A stretch of DNA of 33,487 bases, taken from an uncultured Lentisphaerota bacterium. Its GTDB lineage: Bacteria; Verrucomicrobiota; Lentisphaeria; Victivallales; GWF2-50-93. A model generated the notes under the pieces. It had not been told where the DNA came from. It did no database searches and saw nothing but the letters and a program-made list of their open reading frames with translations. Both the position numbers and the translations under genes were made by a program. Each line of letters begins with the position of its first letter. Position 1 is the stretch's first letter. Below, one piece after another: positions 7,852 to 15,738 of the stretch. The stretch lies in the NCBI GenBank assembly GCA_903872565.1, contig CAIQLG010000224.1:1-33487 (forward strand), read 5' to 3'.

Positions 7852-8742
7852 TCAAAGCTCTCCACACCACGCGCAGGTAGTAAGTAGCGATGTCATATAT
7901 GCAGTGAAAAGTACCATGTCTGCATTCTTGGACATTTTGATCCTTGATGCTCGCGCCACGGTAATGTAGTCGTCGTAGAAAGCACTCACTTCATCGAAGT
8001 CCGATTCCGTGCTATCCCAGTCTATCAAGTCCTCAATTACTCCGAGGATAGTTGTCTTATGTGCCATGAGAGGATCGGCCAGATAGGAATCAGCTTCCCT
8101 GTCCTTTGATGCAGTTTCGGCTATTTTCTTCAGATCCTCGACCATTCCCGATAAAGTGTCAAACGATCCATCATCAACAAGATTCCTCAAATCTTCCGAG
8201 AGCGGGAATACCGGATCCTTGCCATCCTTGCGGCTGAGGAGTATCGCAAAATAGTCATCCTCGCCATGCTCCTCATCAAACTCCTCCTTCACTCCGCCCC
8301 TTGTCCATTTGTCAAACACCTCATCTCCAGACTCATCCGGATCATTCACGTAGTAAACCGCTCTCCCATTTTTTTCTTCATAGCCTAGTATGGCGACCCA
8401 GTGTCCACCGTCATATATGCTCAACATGGCTGGATTTCCAGTTTTCAGATGGGCGACTAGCGGTTTGTTGAATTTTTCAAAATTCTTCTCCCCGCCCAAT
8501 ACTTGCAGGAACTCAGTCCTTGCATTGAATCTAGCAGCCGCCTTGCTGAGTTCATCCTGGTCAAATCCCCCTTCTGTCGTCTTGTACCATTTTTTGGGAC
8601 CAGAATACAGGGAACTTGCGACATCGTCCTGATCTATATCCTCTCCGAAAAGAGTGAATAGGCAGTAGGACAGGCTTGTAGGGCCGCAATTAGCATAGTT
8701 TTCTTGGGGCTGATTTAACGGTGAGAATGTGTCGTCCGACAT
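7852..8742 (-). CDS. C39-like (papain-fold) cysteine peptidase C with acidic helical tail
   Basis: A 296-residue protein. The N-terminal ~165 residues form a C39-like peptidase: Q13 and C19 in QENYANCGPTSLSY, H114 in DGGHWVAILGYE and D134 in YYVNDPDE. The acidic second half (residues ~170-296) is predicted helical, with many Asp/Glu, and has no recognised motif; it could be a substrate- or GTPase-binding arm. GGAGG lies 5 bases before the ATG, an excellent start. It is the largest of the three peptidases and differs clearly from A and B, so they look like three specialised enzymes rather than recent duplicates. Confidence 0.82.
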   Translation of the reverse strand: MSDDTFSPLNQPQENYANCGPTSLSYCLFTLFGEDIDQDDVASSLYSGPKKWYKTTEGGFDQDELSKAAARFNARTEFLQVLGGEKNFEKFNKPLVAHLKTGNPAMLSIYDGGHWVAILGYEEKNGRAVYYVNDPDESGDEVFDKWTRGGVKEEFDEEHGEDDYFAILLSRKDGKDPVFPLSEDLRNLVDDGSFDTLSGMVEDLKKIAETASKDREADSYLADPLMAHKTTILGVIEDLIDWDSTESDFDEVSAFYDDYITVARASRIKMSKNADMVLFTAYMTSLLTTCAWCGEL

Positions 8743-8849
8743 ATTGACCTCCGTAATTTTAAATTTTCAGTATAATAATATCTCTTCCTATTTGTTCGTA
8801 TCTTTGAGCCGTCGGACCCGACAGTCCTCCGGCCTTTTTACCATATTAA

Positions 8850-9107
8850 CTATAATTCCCTTTCAAACAACATCTTGCATTTGTCCAAGACTTTGCCGCC
8901 CGCAACGCCAGAGCAATCCTGAATAATAATTTCAGTTTCTGTGATTTTTCCTTTCAGCGAGAGAACCACGCTGAAGCCTACGCTTGCGGAAAACTCGTCC
9001 CCATTCCAGGAAATATGCTCGTCATATCCTTCCGACTTCAGAAAGGCTTTGACTTTTTTCTTTGCCTCTTCAGAGGTCTTTCCATGCTTATGTTTGTGAA
9101 CTGACAT
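8850..9107 (-). CDS. Small protein, resembles polyhydroxyalkanoate-system (PHA_gran_rgn) fold
   Basis: An 85-residue protein. A His/Lys-rich start (HKHGKTSEEAKKKVKAFL) is followed by ISWNGDEFSASVGFSVVLSL and a final helix, an order reminiscent of the PHA_gran_rgn family (H...EEA...helix, W-x-G-D strand, hydrophobic strands, C-terminal helix). The match is by pattern only. GGAG lies 5 bases before the ATG, inside the end of the upstream gene, so translation is probably coupled. No polyhydroxyalkanoate gene is nearby; a lipid- or membrane-sensing role would be speculation. Confidence 0.55.
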   Translation of the reverse strand: MSVHKHKHGKTSEEAKKKVKAFLKSEGYDEHISWNGDEFSASVGFSVVLSLKGKITETEIIIQDCSGVAGGKVLDKCKMLFEREL

Positions 9108-9115
9108 AATTTCTC

Positions 9116-9313
9116 CTATTCTGTATATTGCCAGCCTTTCGGCAACGGCTTGTTTTCAGGCCTTAATAATGCGAGCAGAATGTTCTCCCTTCGCGCTTCA
9201 TATATACCGTATTTTCCTCCCATAGCCTTTTCAGGAATATAGACAGCACGTTTCTTTCCAAAAATTGCGACTATCTTGTCGAAAATATTCGGTGGCTGTA
9301 TCTTGATGGTCAT
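9116..9313 (-). CDS. Small hypothetical protein, 65 residues
   Basis: A 65-residue protein I do not recognise. It has a basic middle (FGKKRAVYIPEKAMGGKY) and ends LLRPENKPLPKGWQYTE. AAGGA lies 5 bases before the ATG. It sits between the glycine-zipper gene (20 bases upstream) and the 85-residue gene (8 bases downstream), so all three are surely one transcript. There is no membrane segment, Cys pair or signal peptide. Confidence 0.65.
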   Translation of the reverse strand: MTIKIQPPNIFDKIVAIFGKKRAVYIPEKAMGGKYGIYEARRENILLALLRPENKPLPKGWQYTE

Positions 9314-9333
9314 TTCATTCCTTTTGTCAATGC

Positions 9334-9687
9334 TTAATTTTTCGCCAAGTTTCTTGCCTTGTTGAGCTCCTCTCCTACAATTCTTCCGATCTCCTCGCGG
9401 GCTTTCGTTTCCTTTTCGTCCTTATTGTGTCCAATCCAGGCACCGATCAGGGCTCCCGCGACAGAGCCGTAGTCTCCTGTGAGCCACCCAAGCACTGGGA
9501 TATGGTCAACCACTTCTCCGGCGACCCAGCCGACTCCGGCACCCATCAGTGCCTTCTTGTTTTCGCTCAGAACAGTTCCGAGCCTGTCCGTGACCCTCTC
9601 CACGAAAGGTCTCTGCTCCTCCGGCGGGAGAGTTCCCTGTGCCTTCTGAATGAGATCAATGATTTCCTCGTTTGTTACCGCTGGCAT
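9334..9687 (-). CDS. Small glycine-zipper membrane protein
   Basis: A 117-residue protein from the ATG at 9687, preceded by GGAGG at 5 bases; the longer frame from 9711 adds 8 residues without a comparable site. The middle (MGAGVGWVAGEVV, then GSVAGALIGAWIGH) is a Gly-x3-Gly-rich hairpin typical of membrane-inserting glycine-zipper proteins. It is flanked by an acidic N-terminal helix and a charged C-terminal helix. Such proteins often oligomerise in or perturb membranes. In this cluster it could be a membrane anchor for the GTPases or an effector. There is no signal peptide. Confidence 0.7.
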   Translation of the reverse strand: MPAVTNEEIIDLIQKAQGTLPPEEQRPFVERVTDRLGTVLSENKKALMGAGVGWVAGEVVDHIPVLGWLTGDYGSVAGALIGAWIGHNKDEKETKAREEIGRIVGEELNKARNLAKN

Positions 9688-9794
9688 GTTGTCCTCCATT
9701 TGTTTTTGCATCCGGCCTTTCCAGGTGCTTTACTCATATATTCGGATGCAACCCAGATTTTCTTGCAGAAAAAAATATGAACACCAAAAAAATG

Positions 9795-11561
9795 TTAGTT
9801 TTGACACTGTTTAAGGACAGTCGCAAAGAAATCCCTTTCAACTTCTTTGAATCTGTCCCAGTCCCAAACCATATAGCCTTTGCCTTCCGGATGGATTGCC
9901 CCCTTTACCTTATAGAAGAATTTTCTGCATAATGGAAGTTCGGAAGGCAGCTTTTCATATTCCCCCTGTTCTCCGTTATGCCAATATTTGAATATTTTTT
10001 CTGTAAGGTTGATATCGTACCTGTCTTTATCACCCATTATATAGCAGACCAGCGGTATGTGGGATTGGGACTGCTTGCATTTTCTTATATCTCCTCCGTT
10101 CAACACATCCCACCCATAAGCAAGACTTATAAAATTAGCCAAGGGGGTGGCAATCTGGGCGCACTTCCCTATCGCATCCCAGGGCCATGCCGGGGTTGAA
10201 AGCAAGAAAAGACCTGCTGCGCGGGGATCTTCAATCCCTGCCCGCTGACAAGCCATCCCACCAAGCGATGTCCCATGGAGAATATATGGTTTTGGGAATT
10301 TCCTCCTATCTGCATAATCCATGGCCGCCTGGACATCATAAGCCTCGTAGCAGCCAAATGTAGGGTATCTTCTTTCGCTCCAGCCATGATGCCTGTGATC
10401 AAATGAAAGGACAGTCAGCCCATACTTACACGATAATATTTGAGCGGGCTTCATAAGACTTGAAGAGTTATCGCAAAAGCCATGGCATATTATGCAAGTG
10501 CCGCGGTCATTTCCTTTCCCTGGAGTTCTATAGGTCCATCCCTTAAGGAGACATCCGTCGCCAGAGTGAAACTCTATTGAATCGAACCCTGGCTGTCTGC
10601 CGATGTCACTCCTGTTGGTACATTTTCCTAGCATGCAGTTAAACAATACTGACAATGGAAGATTTGTCTTATATTTGGATCTATACTTTCTTGGTGGTTC
10701 GGATTTTACAGGCCTACCGTGTTCAGCCATTGCAAAGGTCAGGCAGCCGAGAAGTGGTATTTTTTTCTGTTTTTCCTCGTCGGGCACGATTATTTCTACG
10801 CCAGCCATCTTCAGGCTTTTCCTGTTAATATATTCGATCTTGCCTCCCAAAATAACTGCCGATTTAATCTTACCCGGGAACTTTCTTTCATATTTGTCTT
10901 TCAACAGTTTCAAGGCGCGAAGCGCCCTGTCCGTATAAAACTCATTTATATTCCCAGCCCATTTCTGGCTCCTGGAAAGTTCAATTGCCTTGTTCCCGAG
11001 GAAAGAATGGAGATCAACATTGCCCTGGGACCGAGAATTGATTTTCTCAATTCCCCATTCCACAGGCTCAACGGAATTTATAGAGACTGAATGGATGAGA
11101 CATGTTCCACATCCTGTCCCCAGAGTAATAACTAGGGACGGGCATTCCATTTCAGGAAAGGAATAAATGCATCCCAGCGCAGCGGCCTTGGCATCGTTCA
11201 GTACAAATACATTTTCCTCACCAATATCACCGCCAAAACATTCCTTGAAATTAAAACCATTGTATTTCTTCCTAGCCATGGAATTCAATATTACAGAATT
11301 TAGAATCGCCCCCCTGGACTCATCAACAGCCCCTGGCACGGCAATCGATAAGCTGTCAAATGACTCCAAATCCACTTCATATTTATTTTCAATCGTGCTT
11401 TTGATCCTTTCATAGGCCATATCTACGTCTGAAAACAAATCTCTCGTATCAACAGTTTTCTCTTTGCATTTGTCTGCAGATTCAAAGACCCCTATTTTTG
11501 TCCTAGTTCCGCCAACATCAATACAGAGGATTTTGCCTGACGGATCTGCGTTTTTTCTCAT
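9795..11561 (-). CDS. ROK-type sugar-kinase domain fused to an alpha/beta hydrolase
   Basis: A 588-residue protein with two enzyme domains. Residues ~10-285 look like a ROK/ASKHA kinase: DVGGTRTKIGV (15-25) for phosphate binding, LNDAKAAALG with the likely catalytic Asp, and VITLGTGCGTCL. The Cys-rich zinc motif of typical ROK kinases is not evident. Residues ~340-588 form an alpha/beta hydrolase: oxyanion segment IICHGFCDN, nucleophile S432 in HGTSLGG, acid D511 or D513 in MGDKDRYD and H557 in KGAIHPEG. The two halves lie in one uninterrupted frame. Substrates are unknown; phosphorylation coupled to ester or thioester cleavage of a sugar conjugate is one possibility. An AAGAGAT-like site precedes the ATG. 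Confidence 0.8.
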   Translation of the reverse strand: MRKNADPSGKILCIDVGGTRTKIGVFESADKCKEKTVDTRDLFSDVDMAYERIKSTIENKYEVDLESFDSLSIAVPGAVDESRGAILNSVILNSMARKKYNGFNFKECFGGDIGEENVFVLNDAKAAALGCIYSFPEMECPSLVITLGTGCGTCLIHSVSINSVEPVEWGIEKINSRSQGNVDLHSFLGNKAIELSRSQKWAGNINEFYTDRALRALKLLKDKYERKFPGKIKSAVILGGKIEYINRKSLKMAGVEIIVPDEEKQKKIPLLGCLTFAMAEHGRPVKSEPPRKYRSKYKTNLPLSVLFNCMLGKCTNRSDIGRQPGFDSIEFHSGDGCLLKGWTYRTPGKGNDRGTCIICHGFCDNSSSLMKPAQILSCKYGLTVLSFDHRHHGWSERRYPTFGCYEAYDVQAAMDYADRRKFPKPYILHGTSLGGMACQRAGIEDPRAAGLFLLSTPAWPWDAIGKCAQIATPLANFISLAYGWDVLNGGDIRKCKQSQSHIPLVCYIMGDKDRYDINLTEKIFKYWHNGEQGEYEKLPSELPLCRKFFYKVKGAIHPEGKGYMVWDWDRFKEVERDFFATVLKQCQN

Positions 11562-11676
11562 GTTTATATCTCTTTCTATATGAATTAAAATTTACAATTA
11601 GCAGGTTTGCCGAAATCTTTCATCGCACAGCTATCCACAGCGAACAGGTGCCTATATTGTTCGGATCTCCGTGGAG

Positions 11677-12927
11677 TCATAATGACGAATCTCCTTTCCT
11701 CGACCTGAGGTACTCATTTGCAAAGTCATCCCCCATCTCTTTTCTTACAATGTCCTCAGTGCTCTGGGTTACAGGAGATGTCGCCAGTTCCATATGCGGA
11801 AAGGTCACCGCTTTGAACTGCCGGTATTCTTCGGCAAAACGCTCCCCGAAAATGTCACCGACGATTTCATCGGGACTTGAAAAGGCTTTCCATTGCCGGT
11901 TCATTATACGGTCTATTAACCTGGTGTCTATAACTTCTGTAGTTATGTCTATGACATCTCCGGTCTTATCTGCAATACTATTGACTTTTCGGGAGTATTC
12001 ATCTGCAAAATCCTGCCCGAGCCATTCAGCTATTATCTTTTTCGATGCCGGTTCTTCCGAAGGGAGTTTTTTCAGGCAAGCCTCCCTGATCACATCCGCC
12101 GACAAGACGGAGGAACTGTCTATCTTGGGTAGCGGTTTTCCCATAAAATTTCTTATGGTGACACCTGTCACGGCCATAAGCCCGACCGTTATGATTGCAG
12201 GTACCACTCCTGTCGCTGCGAATCCCGCAAGAACGGAGCCTACCGCAATGGCTCCGCCGGTGGCGGCAAGTCCACGGCTGAAAGCGAGCATGGCAGGAGA
12301 CCATTCTTGACCGGACTTCCTGATCCGCCAGGCAAGTACAAGCGAAAGTGCCCCGCATATGATTGAAAGCGGGTTGCCGGCCACAAGTCCGGCAATTCCC
12401 AGCGAACCCGCTATCTCAAAAAGTTGTAATGCATCAATATGGTTCAGTCCGAAGAAAATTGCAGCCGAACCAAGTGCCGCCGCGAACAGTTCCATTCCAT
12501 TGACCTGCATCAGATCCGCCACCCAATGCTTGGAAACTCCGAAAGTGCCAGCTAGCCAGTCTGAAAAGCCCCGGTATTCCCCCGGCGTCATTGTCGTCAA
12601 GGGCAAACCCATTTTTGAAAACAAGTCCTTGTAGAGATGAACTGCGGTTCCGCAGACCTCCTGCGGCAGACTGTCATTGGGCAGGGCATTGCTTGCCGCT
12701 TCGAAGGCACCAAGGAATCCGTGGTGTCCATCGACGATGTGATGTGTCAACGAGCCGCCGACATGCGTGCTGTTGTAAACTGCGTCAATCGCCCTGTCAT
12801 ACACGGATGAGTTGGGTGTGTTGATCAGATGCGCCAGAATTGTCTCGAGCGTAGCTCCGGGACCGCACGCCTCTATTGCATTGGATACAAGAGACCCGTT
12901 GAAAACAGCATTAGTCGACGTAAGCAT
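11677..12927 (-). CDS. Polytopic membrane protein with repeated GxxFAxEY motif
   Basis: A 416-residue protein. Residues ~1-140 are soluble-looking and include a His-rich stretch (THHIVDGHHG, 61-70). Residues ~144-258 hold about four Gly/Ala-rich hydrophobic segments. The C-terminal ~160 residues are charged and contain three copies of one motif: GQDFADEY (304-311), GERFAEEY (361-368) and GDDFANEY (399-406). AGGAGG lies 8 bases before the ATG. I do not recognise a family. The hydrophobic part could be a membrane-inserting module; the triple motif is probably a peptide bound by a partner, or a cleavage or modification site. Confidence 0.7.
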   Translation of the reverse strand: MLTSTNAVFNGSLVSNAIEACGPGATLETILAHLINTPNSSVYDRAIDAVYNSTHVGGSLTHHIVDGHHGFLGAFEAASNALPNDSLPQEVCGTAVHLYKDLFSKMGLPLTTMTPGEYRGFSDWLAGTFGVSKHWVADLMQVNGMELFAAALGSAAIFFGLNHIDALQLFEIAGSLGIAGLVAGNPLSIICGALSLVLAWRIRKSGQEWSPAMLAFSRGLAATGGAIAVGSVLAGFAATGVVPAIITVGLMAVTGVTIRNFMGKPLPKIDSSSVLSADVIREACLKKLPSEEPASKKIIAEWLGQDFADEYSRKVNSIADKTGDVIDITTEVIDTRLIDRIMNRQWKAFSSPDEIVGDIFGERFAEEYRQFKAVTFPHMELATSPVTQSTEDIVRKEMGDDFANEYLRSRKGDSSL

Positions 12928-12960
12928 ATTGCCATCCTCCTGGTTATACCGTAAATATCA

Positions 12961-12979
12961 AGGACAAATGTGTTGTCCT
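12961..12979. repeat. Inverted repeat between the 56-residue gene and the membrane-protein gene
   Basis: AGGACAA and TTGTCCT are perfect 7-base arms around a 5-base loop, within the 106-base gap 12928-13033. The minus-strand sequence after it has no clear T-run. It could be a weak hairpin that lowers downstream expression, or an operator. Confidence 0.35.
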
Positions 12980-13033
12980 ACAATATACTATTCGCTCGAA
13001 ATCTTATTATCTTACAGATGGCGTAAAGTATTT

Positions 13034-13204
13034 CTATTCCTTCACACCTTTTCGGATCGCGGTTGAAATAGACTCTTCGATTTTCTTGGACTTCAGCAAA
13101 TCCCTTATCTCGTCCAGCTTTTTATCGAGATGAATAATTTTATTCTCGCTAACCGTAAGACGATCATTTAGATTGTTTAATTTAGTTTCAGTGTTTGCAG
13201 GCAT
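13034..13204 (-). CDS. 56-residue coiled-coil protein sharing the C-terminal module of the fascin-like proteins
   Basis: ATG at 13204, TAG at 13034-13036, with AGGGA about 9 bases before the start. The protein is one amphipathic helix: LNNLNDRLTVSENKIIHLDK, then KLDEIRDLLKSKKIEESIST. The second part closely matches the C-terminal ends of the two fascin-like proteins (KLDEIKSLLESKKLEELFQN and KLDEISRLLDRKTLEELFQN). That match argues strongly that this short frame is a real gene. It lies in line with the cluster, 55 bases after the 215-residue zinc-ribbon gene. It may compete with, or pair with, the fascin-like proteins through the same helix. Confidence 0.75.
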   Translation of the reverse strand: MPANTETKLNNLNDRLTVSENKIIHLDKKLDEIRDLLKSKKIEESISTAIRKGVKE

Positions 13205-13259
13205 ATTTTATTCCCTTTATTTTAAATGGATTGTCCTGATTAAATAGATTTTCCTTTTA

Positions 13260-13907
13260 CTATTCTTCTTCTTGAACATCTTCTCCACATAGCGGACAAT
13301 AAGTCCAATCTTCGTCAATATTGTTGGAACAATTATTACATTCGTAATCGCCGTATTCCCAGCATTCCTGGGTCTCTCCGCACCATGGACAGTTTAGCAT
13401 ATAGTCGGCAAGGAGTCCGCCACAGTCTTCATTGTCGCATTCATGCTCAAGGTCAAATCCATTATCGTTTTCTTCTGGTTCGTACGGTTCTTCGTCATCG
13501 TCGAGAATGCATTCTCCGCAGGCATAGCAGTAATTGAAGTCAGGCGCAACCTCTGTTTTACAGTTGAAGCATTCATTATTCCCGTGTATATCCCTCCATG
13601 TTATTTCCTTACAGCAGTCCGGGCAGTAATTCATAAAAGGTTCAATGTCAGCTTTGCATTTTGGACATTCAGATGGCCTTTCATCATCAAGATTTGGAGT
13701 TCCCTTAGTCTCTCCTTTGCAGCGAGGGCATTCTGTTTCTCCAGTAGGAATATTGCTAAAACATTCCGGACAACTTTTAATGGGGTCACCCTTTGCGCTC
13801 TCATCATCTTTTACGCTTCCTTCCGCTTCCCGTTCCGTTCCGCATTTCGGACAGAAATTGTTTTCCGGCTTGAGCTCTTCATTGCATTTTTTACATTTCG
13901 TTTTCAT
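13260..13907 (-). CDS. Multi-zinc-ribbon protein
   Basis: A 215-residue acidic protein with eleven CxxC knuckles and one CxxxxC, enough for about six zinc ribbons in a row. It starts MKTKCKKCNEELKPENNFCP, nearly the same as the two preceding zinc-ribbon genes, and its second ribbon (CPECFSNIPTGETECPRC) also matches theirs. There is no catalytic motif or membrane segment. The start codon comes 2 bases after the stop of the zinc-ribbon/peptidoglycan-binding gene. Zinc-ribbon arrays usually serve as protein- or nucleic-acid-binding adaptors; the partner here is unknown. Confidence 0.85.
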   Translation of the reverse strand: MKTKCKKCNEELKPENNFCPKCGTEREAEGSVKDDESAKGDPIKSCPECFSNIPTGETECPRCKGETKGTPNLDDERPSECPKCKADIEPFMNYCPDCCKEITWRDIHGNNECFNCKTEVAPDFNYCYACGECILDDDEEPYEPEENDNGFDLEHECDNEDCGGLLADYMLNCPWCGETQECWEYGDYECNNCSNNIDEDWTYCPLCGEDVQEEE

Positions 13908-13909
13908 AT

Positions 13910-14338
13910 TTACAATCCCATTTTATTAAGAGTTTGACGTCCAACCTTACCATCTGCGAGTAAGCCGTGTGCTTTCTGCCATATCATCACAGCTCTTGTT
14001 GTTTTTGGCCCAAAAGTTCCATCGGCATCAACCTTGACTATAACCTGGATTTTTTTAATCTTAGACGGATGATATTTCATCTTCCTGTTATATTCTATGC
14101 CTAATCCGAGACGTGGTTCTTTCCCCAAGTCTAAATCTTCTTCCACCTCTTTCTTGCAAACAGGACATTCTTTTTCTCCGTCAGGAATAGCCTTGAAACA
14201 TTTCAGACAAATAATCAGGCTTTTGCCATTTCCGCTTTCAACATCTTTTGAGGTTTTTTCAAAATCCCGCTCATCTCCGCACTCCGGACAGAATTTCTTT
14301 TCCGGCATTAAGACTTCTCCACATTTTTTACATTTCAT
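13910..14338 (-). CDS. Zinc-ribbon protein with C-terminal peptidoglycan-binding-like domain
   Basis: A 142-residue protein. Two zinc ribbons (CKKCGEVLMPEKKFCPECGD and CLKCFKAIPDGEKECPVC) occupy residues 1-65. Residues ~95-142 read IQVIVKVDADGTFGPKTTRA, then WQKAHGLLADGKVGRQTLNK, the D/G-x-x-G-x-x-T and LxxDGxxGxxT pattern of PG_binding_1 domains. No signal peptide precedes the ribbons, so the domain may act in the cytoplasm or bind something other than cell wall. The gene follows the 156-residue zinc-ribbon gene by 13 bases and is followed by the multi-ribbon gene after 2 bases. Confidence 0.82.
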   Translation of the reverse strand: MKCKKCGEVLMPEKKFCPECGDERDFEKTSKDVESGNGKSLIICLKCFKAIPDGEKECPVCKKEVEEDLDLGKEPRLGLGIEYNRKMKYHPSKIKKIQVIVKVDADGTFGPKTTRAVMIWQKAHGLLADGKVGRQTLNKMGL

Positions 14339-14351
14339 AAATCATTTACCC

Positions 14352-14822
14352 CTATAGCCACTTACGAAGTTCTGCAAAAATCCTTCTTGCGTCATATTCA
14401 GAGACAGGATCGGCGAGTTGGATTTGTGCATTACCCTCATTACTGTACCATTTAACAGACCAGTTAGCTTTCCACTCCGTAAGAGTAATAGCCCCTCCTC
14501 TTCCAGGCAAAGAGGATGGAAAATATTCCCAATCCCGGATTTTAGCTATGCCTTGCCCCATTCTGTCAAATGCATTTAACCCCTTAATATTTACTCTATT
14601 TTTCAGTGTGTCAATATACCCTCTAATTTCATCAGACATTTCTACTTTGTTACAATCGCATTCTTCATTACCCCTTAGTGTTTTATAACAATTCTTACAT
14701 GCTCTAGATACCCCGGCCTCATCTCCCGAACATCCTTTTTTATCTCCTTTTGTTCCACATTTCGGGCAGAATAAATCCTCAGGCCTAAGCTCTTTGTCGC
14801 ATCTTTCACATTTTGTTTTCAT
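14352..14822 (-). CDS. Zinc-ribbon protein with unknown C-terminal domain
   Basis: The ATG at 14822 has AAGGAG 8 bases upstream and gives 156 residues; the longer frame to 14891 is not favoured because the paralogues also begin directly at the ribbon. It starts MKTKCERCDKELRPEDLFCP, paralogous to the next two genes, with a second degenerate ribbon (CKNCYKTLRGNEECDC). Residues ~60-156 form a separate domain containing DWEYFPSSLPGRGGAITLTE and a final helix YDARRIFAELRKWL, which I do not recognise. The three ribbon genes share a common front end and differ behind it. Confidence 0.78.
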   Translation of the reverse strand: MKTKCERCDKELRPEDLFCPKCGTKGDKKGCSGDEAGVSRACKNCYKTLRGNEECDCNKVEMSDEIRGYIDTLKNRVNIKGLNAFDRMGQGIAKIRDWEYFPSSLPGRGGAITLTEWKANWSVKWYSNEGNAQIQLADPVSEYDARRIFAELRKWL

Positions 14823-14955
14823 ATCAATAACTCCTTTCATACGCATGACAAACCAAGGCTCTATGTTTCCCTTGAGCATTAATATTCGCAACAGCAGACT
14901 TCCCGTTATAATACCTTGATGGCGATATACGTTGCGTCTGATCTCAGCATGTCAG

Positions 14956-15726
14956 CTACCTACTAAACAGCCATTTCAGTCGTGAAATAACACCGCAATC
15001 GGCAGGAGGTAGGACACGGGCAAGCCTTTCTATTTTCTCTTTGTATTCATTAATCTGCACTTCAAGGTTGTCTCGCCTTTTTTCAGCCTCCTTTATTGAC
15101 GATTCGATGTGTCCACTTCGTGATTCAAGAGACCGACAGAGTTCCTGCGCCTGTTCTTTTGCGAGATTCGCGTTTTTAACTGATTGTTTTGCTTCTTCTA
15201 CCACACTAACAGATTTTTTTATCTCATCCTGGATATCTCTCAAGGCTTTTTCTGCATTATCCTTTGCGGATTCCGCTGAATTCTTATCTCTTTGGACTTG
15301 ATCCGATAATCCCTGAATCACATTTGATTTCTCATCTATTCTGCCCAAGTGTTCATCTGTTATTTTACGGAAGACCTTATCCAATTCGCCGCCTGCGATG
15401 ATAAGATTTTTCAGGCTTTCAAGTTCGGACTTATCCGCCTTGCCGTTCTCAAGACTACTGACCCACGAACCATCTGCTTTTTGCGCAACCCAGCCAACAT
15501 CCGCTTTCTTGTTATCTATTTCATTTAAACGGTTGTTGAGATTACTGTTTATCTGATTCAGCTTTGAGTCTTGATTGTCGCAAAACCATTCATAGTCACC
15601 CCATGAAAATACTTTGACTGTCCTCGGATTATGCTTTGGGATCCCGATCGGAATATTGCCAACCATAGGAATAGGGATTTGCAAAGGACCGTGATCTTCA
15701 AAACCTTGCAATACATCTACACTCAT
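14956..15726 (-). CDS. Coiled-coil protein with VFSWGDY module
   Basis: A 256-residue protein. The N-terminus is Pro/Gly/Ile-rich (PLQIPIPMVGNIPIGIPKHN) and is followed by VFSWGDYEWFCDNQDSKL, a segment also found in the fascin-like protein encoded at 16512-17249 (VFTWGDYQYFLNDKDSEF). Residues ~135-240 form a long coiled coil with heptad-like spacing. The end reads VISRLKWLFSR, an amphipathic tip that could touch membrane. GGAGG lies 7 bases before the ATG. No enzyme motif is present. It looks structural: a tether linking the WGDY-binding partner to other components. Confidence 0.75.
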   Translation of the reverse strand: MSVDVLQGFEDHGPLQIPIPMVGNIPIGIPKHNPRTVKVFSWGDYEWFCDNQDSKLNQINSNLNNRLNEIDNKKADVGWVAQKADGSWVSSLENGKADKSELESLKNLIIAGGELDKVFRKITDEHLGRIDEKSNVIQGLSDQVQRDKNSAESAKDNAEKALRDIQDEIKKSVSVVEEAKQSVKNANLAKEQAQELCRSLESRSGHIESSIKEAEKRRDNLEVQINEYKEKIERLARVLPPADCGVISRLKWLFSR

Positions 15727-15738
15727 TGTTTTTCCTCC

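Noticed and set aside
5960-8742. Bacteriocin processing and export locus
   Set aside because: No ABC transporter, accessory export protein or double-Gly precursor peptide is visible; the peptidases are stand-alone.
11648-12310. 220-codon plus-strand frame
   Set aside because: It is antisense to the membrane-protein gene, has no ribosome-binding site and reads as low-complexity Ser-rich sequence; a shadow of the real gene.
13443-13937. 164-codon plus-strand frame rich in Phe and Ile
   Set aside because: It is the complement of the Cys/Glu-rich zinc-ribbon gene; hydrophobic character comes from reading those codons backwards.
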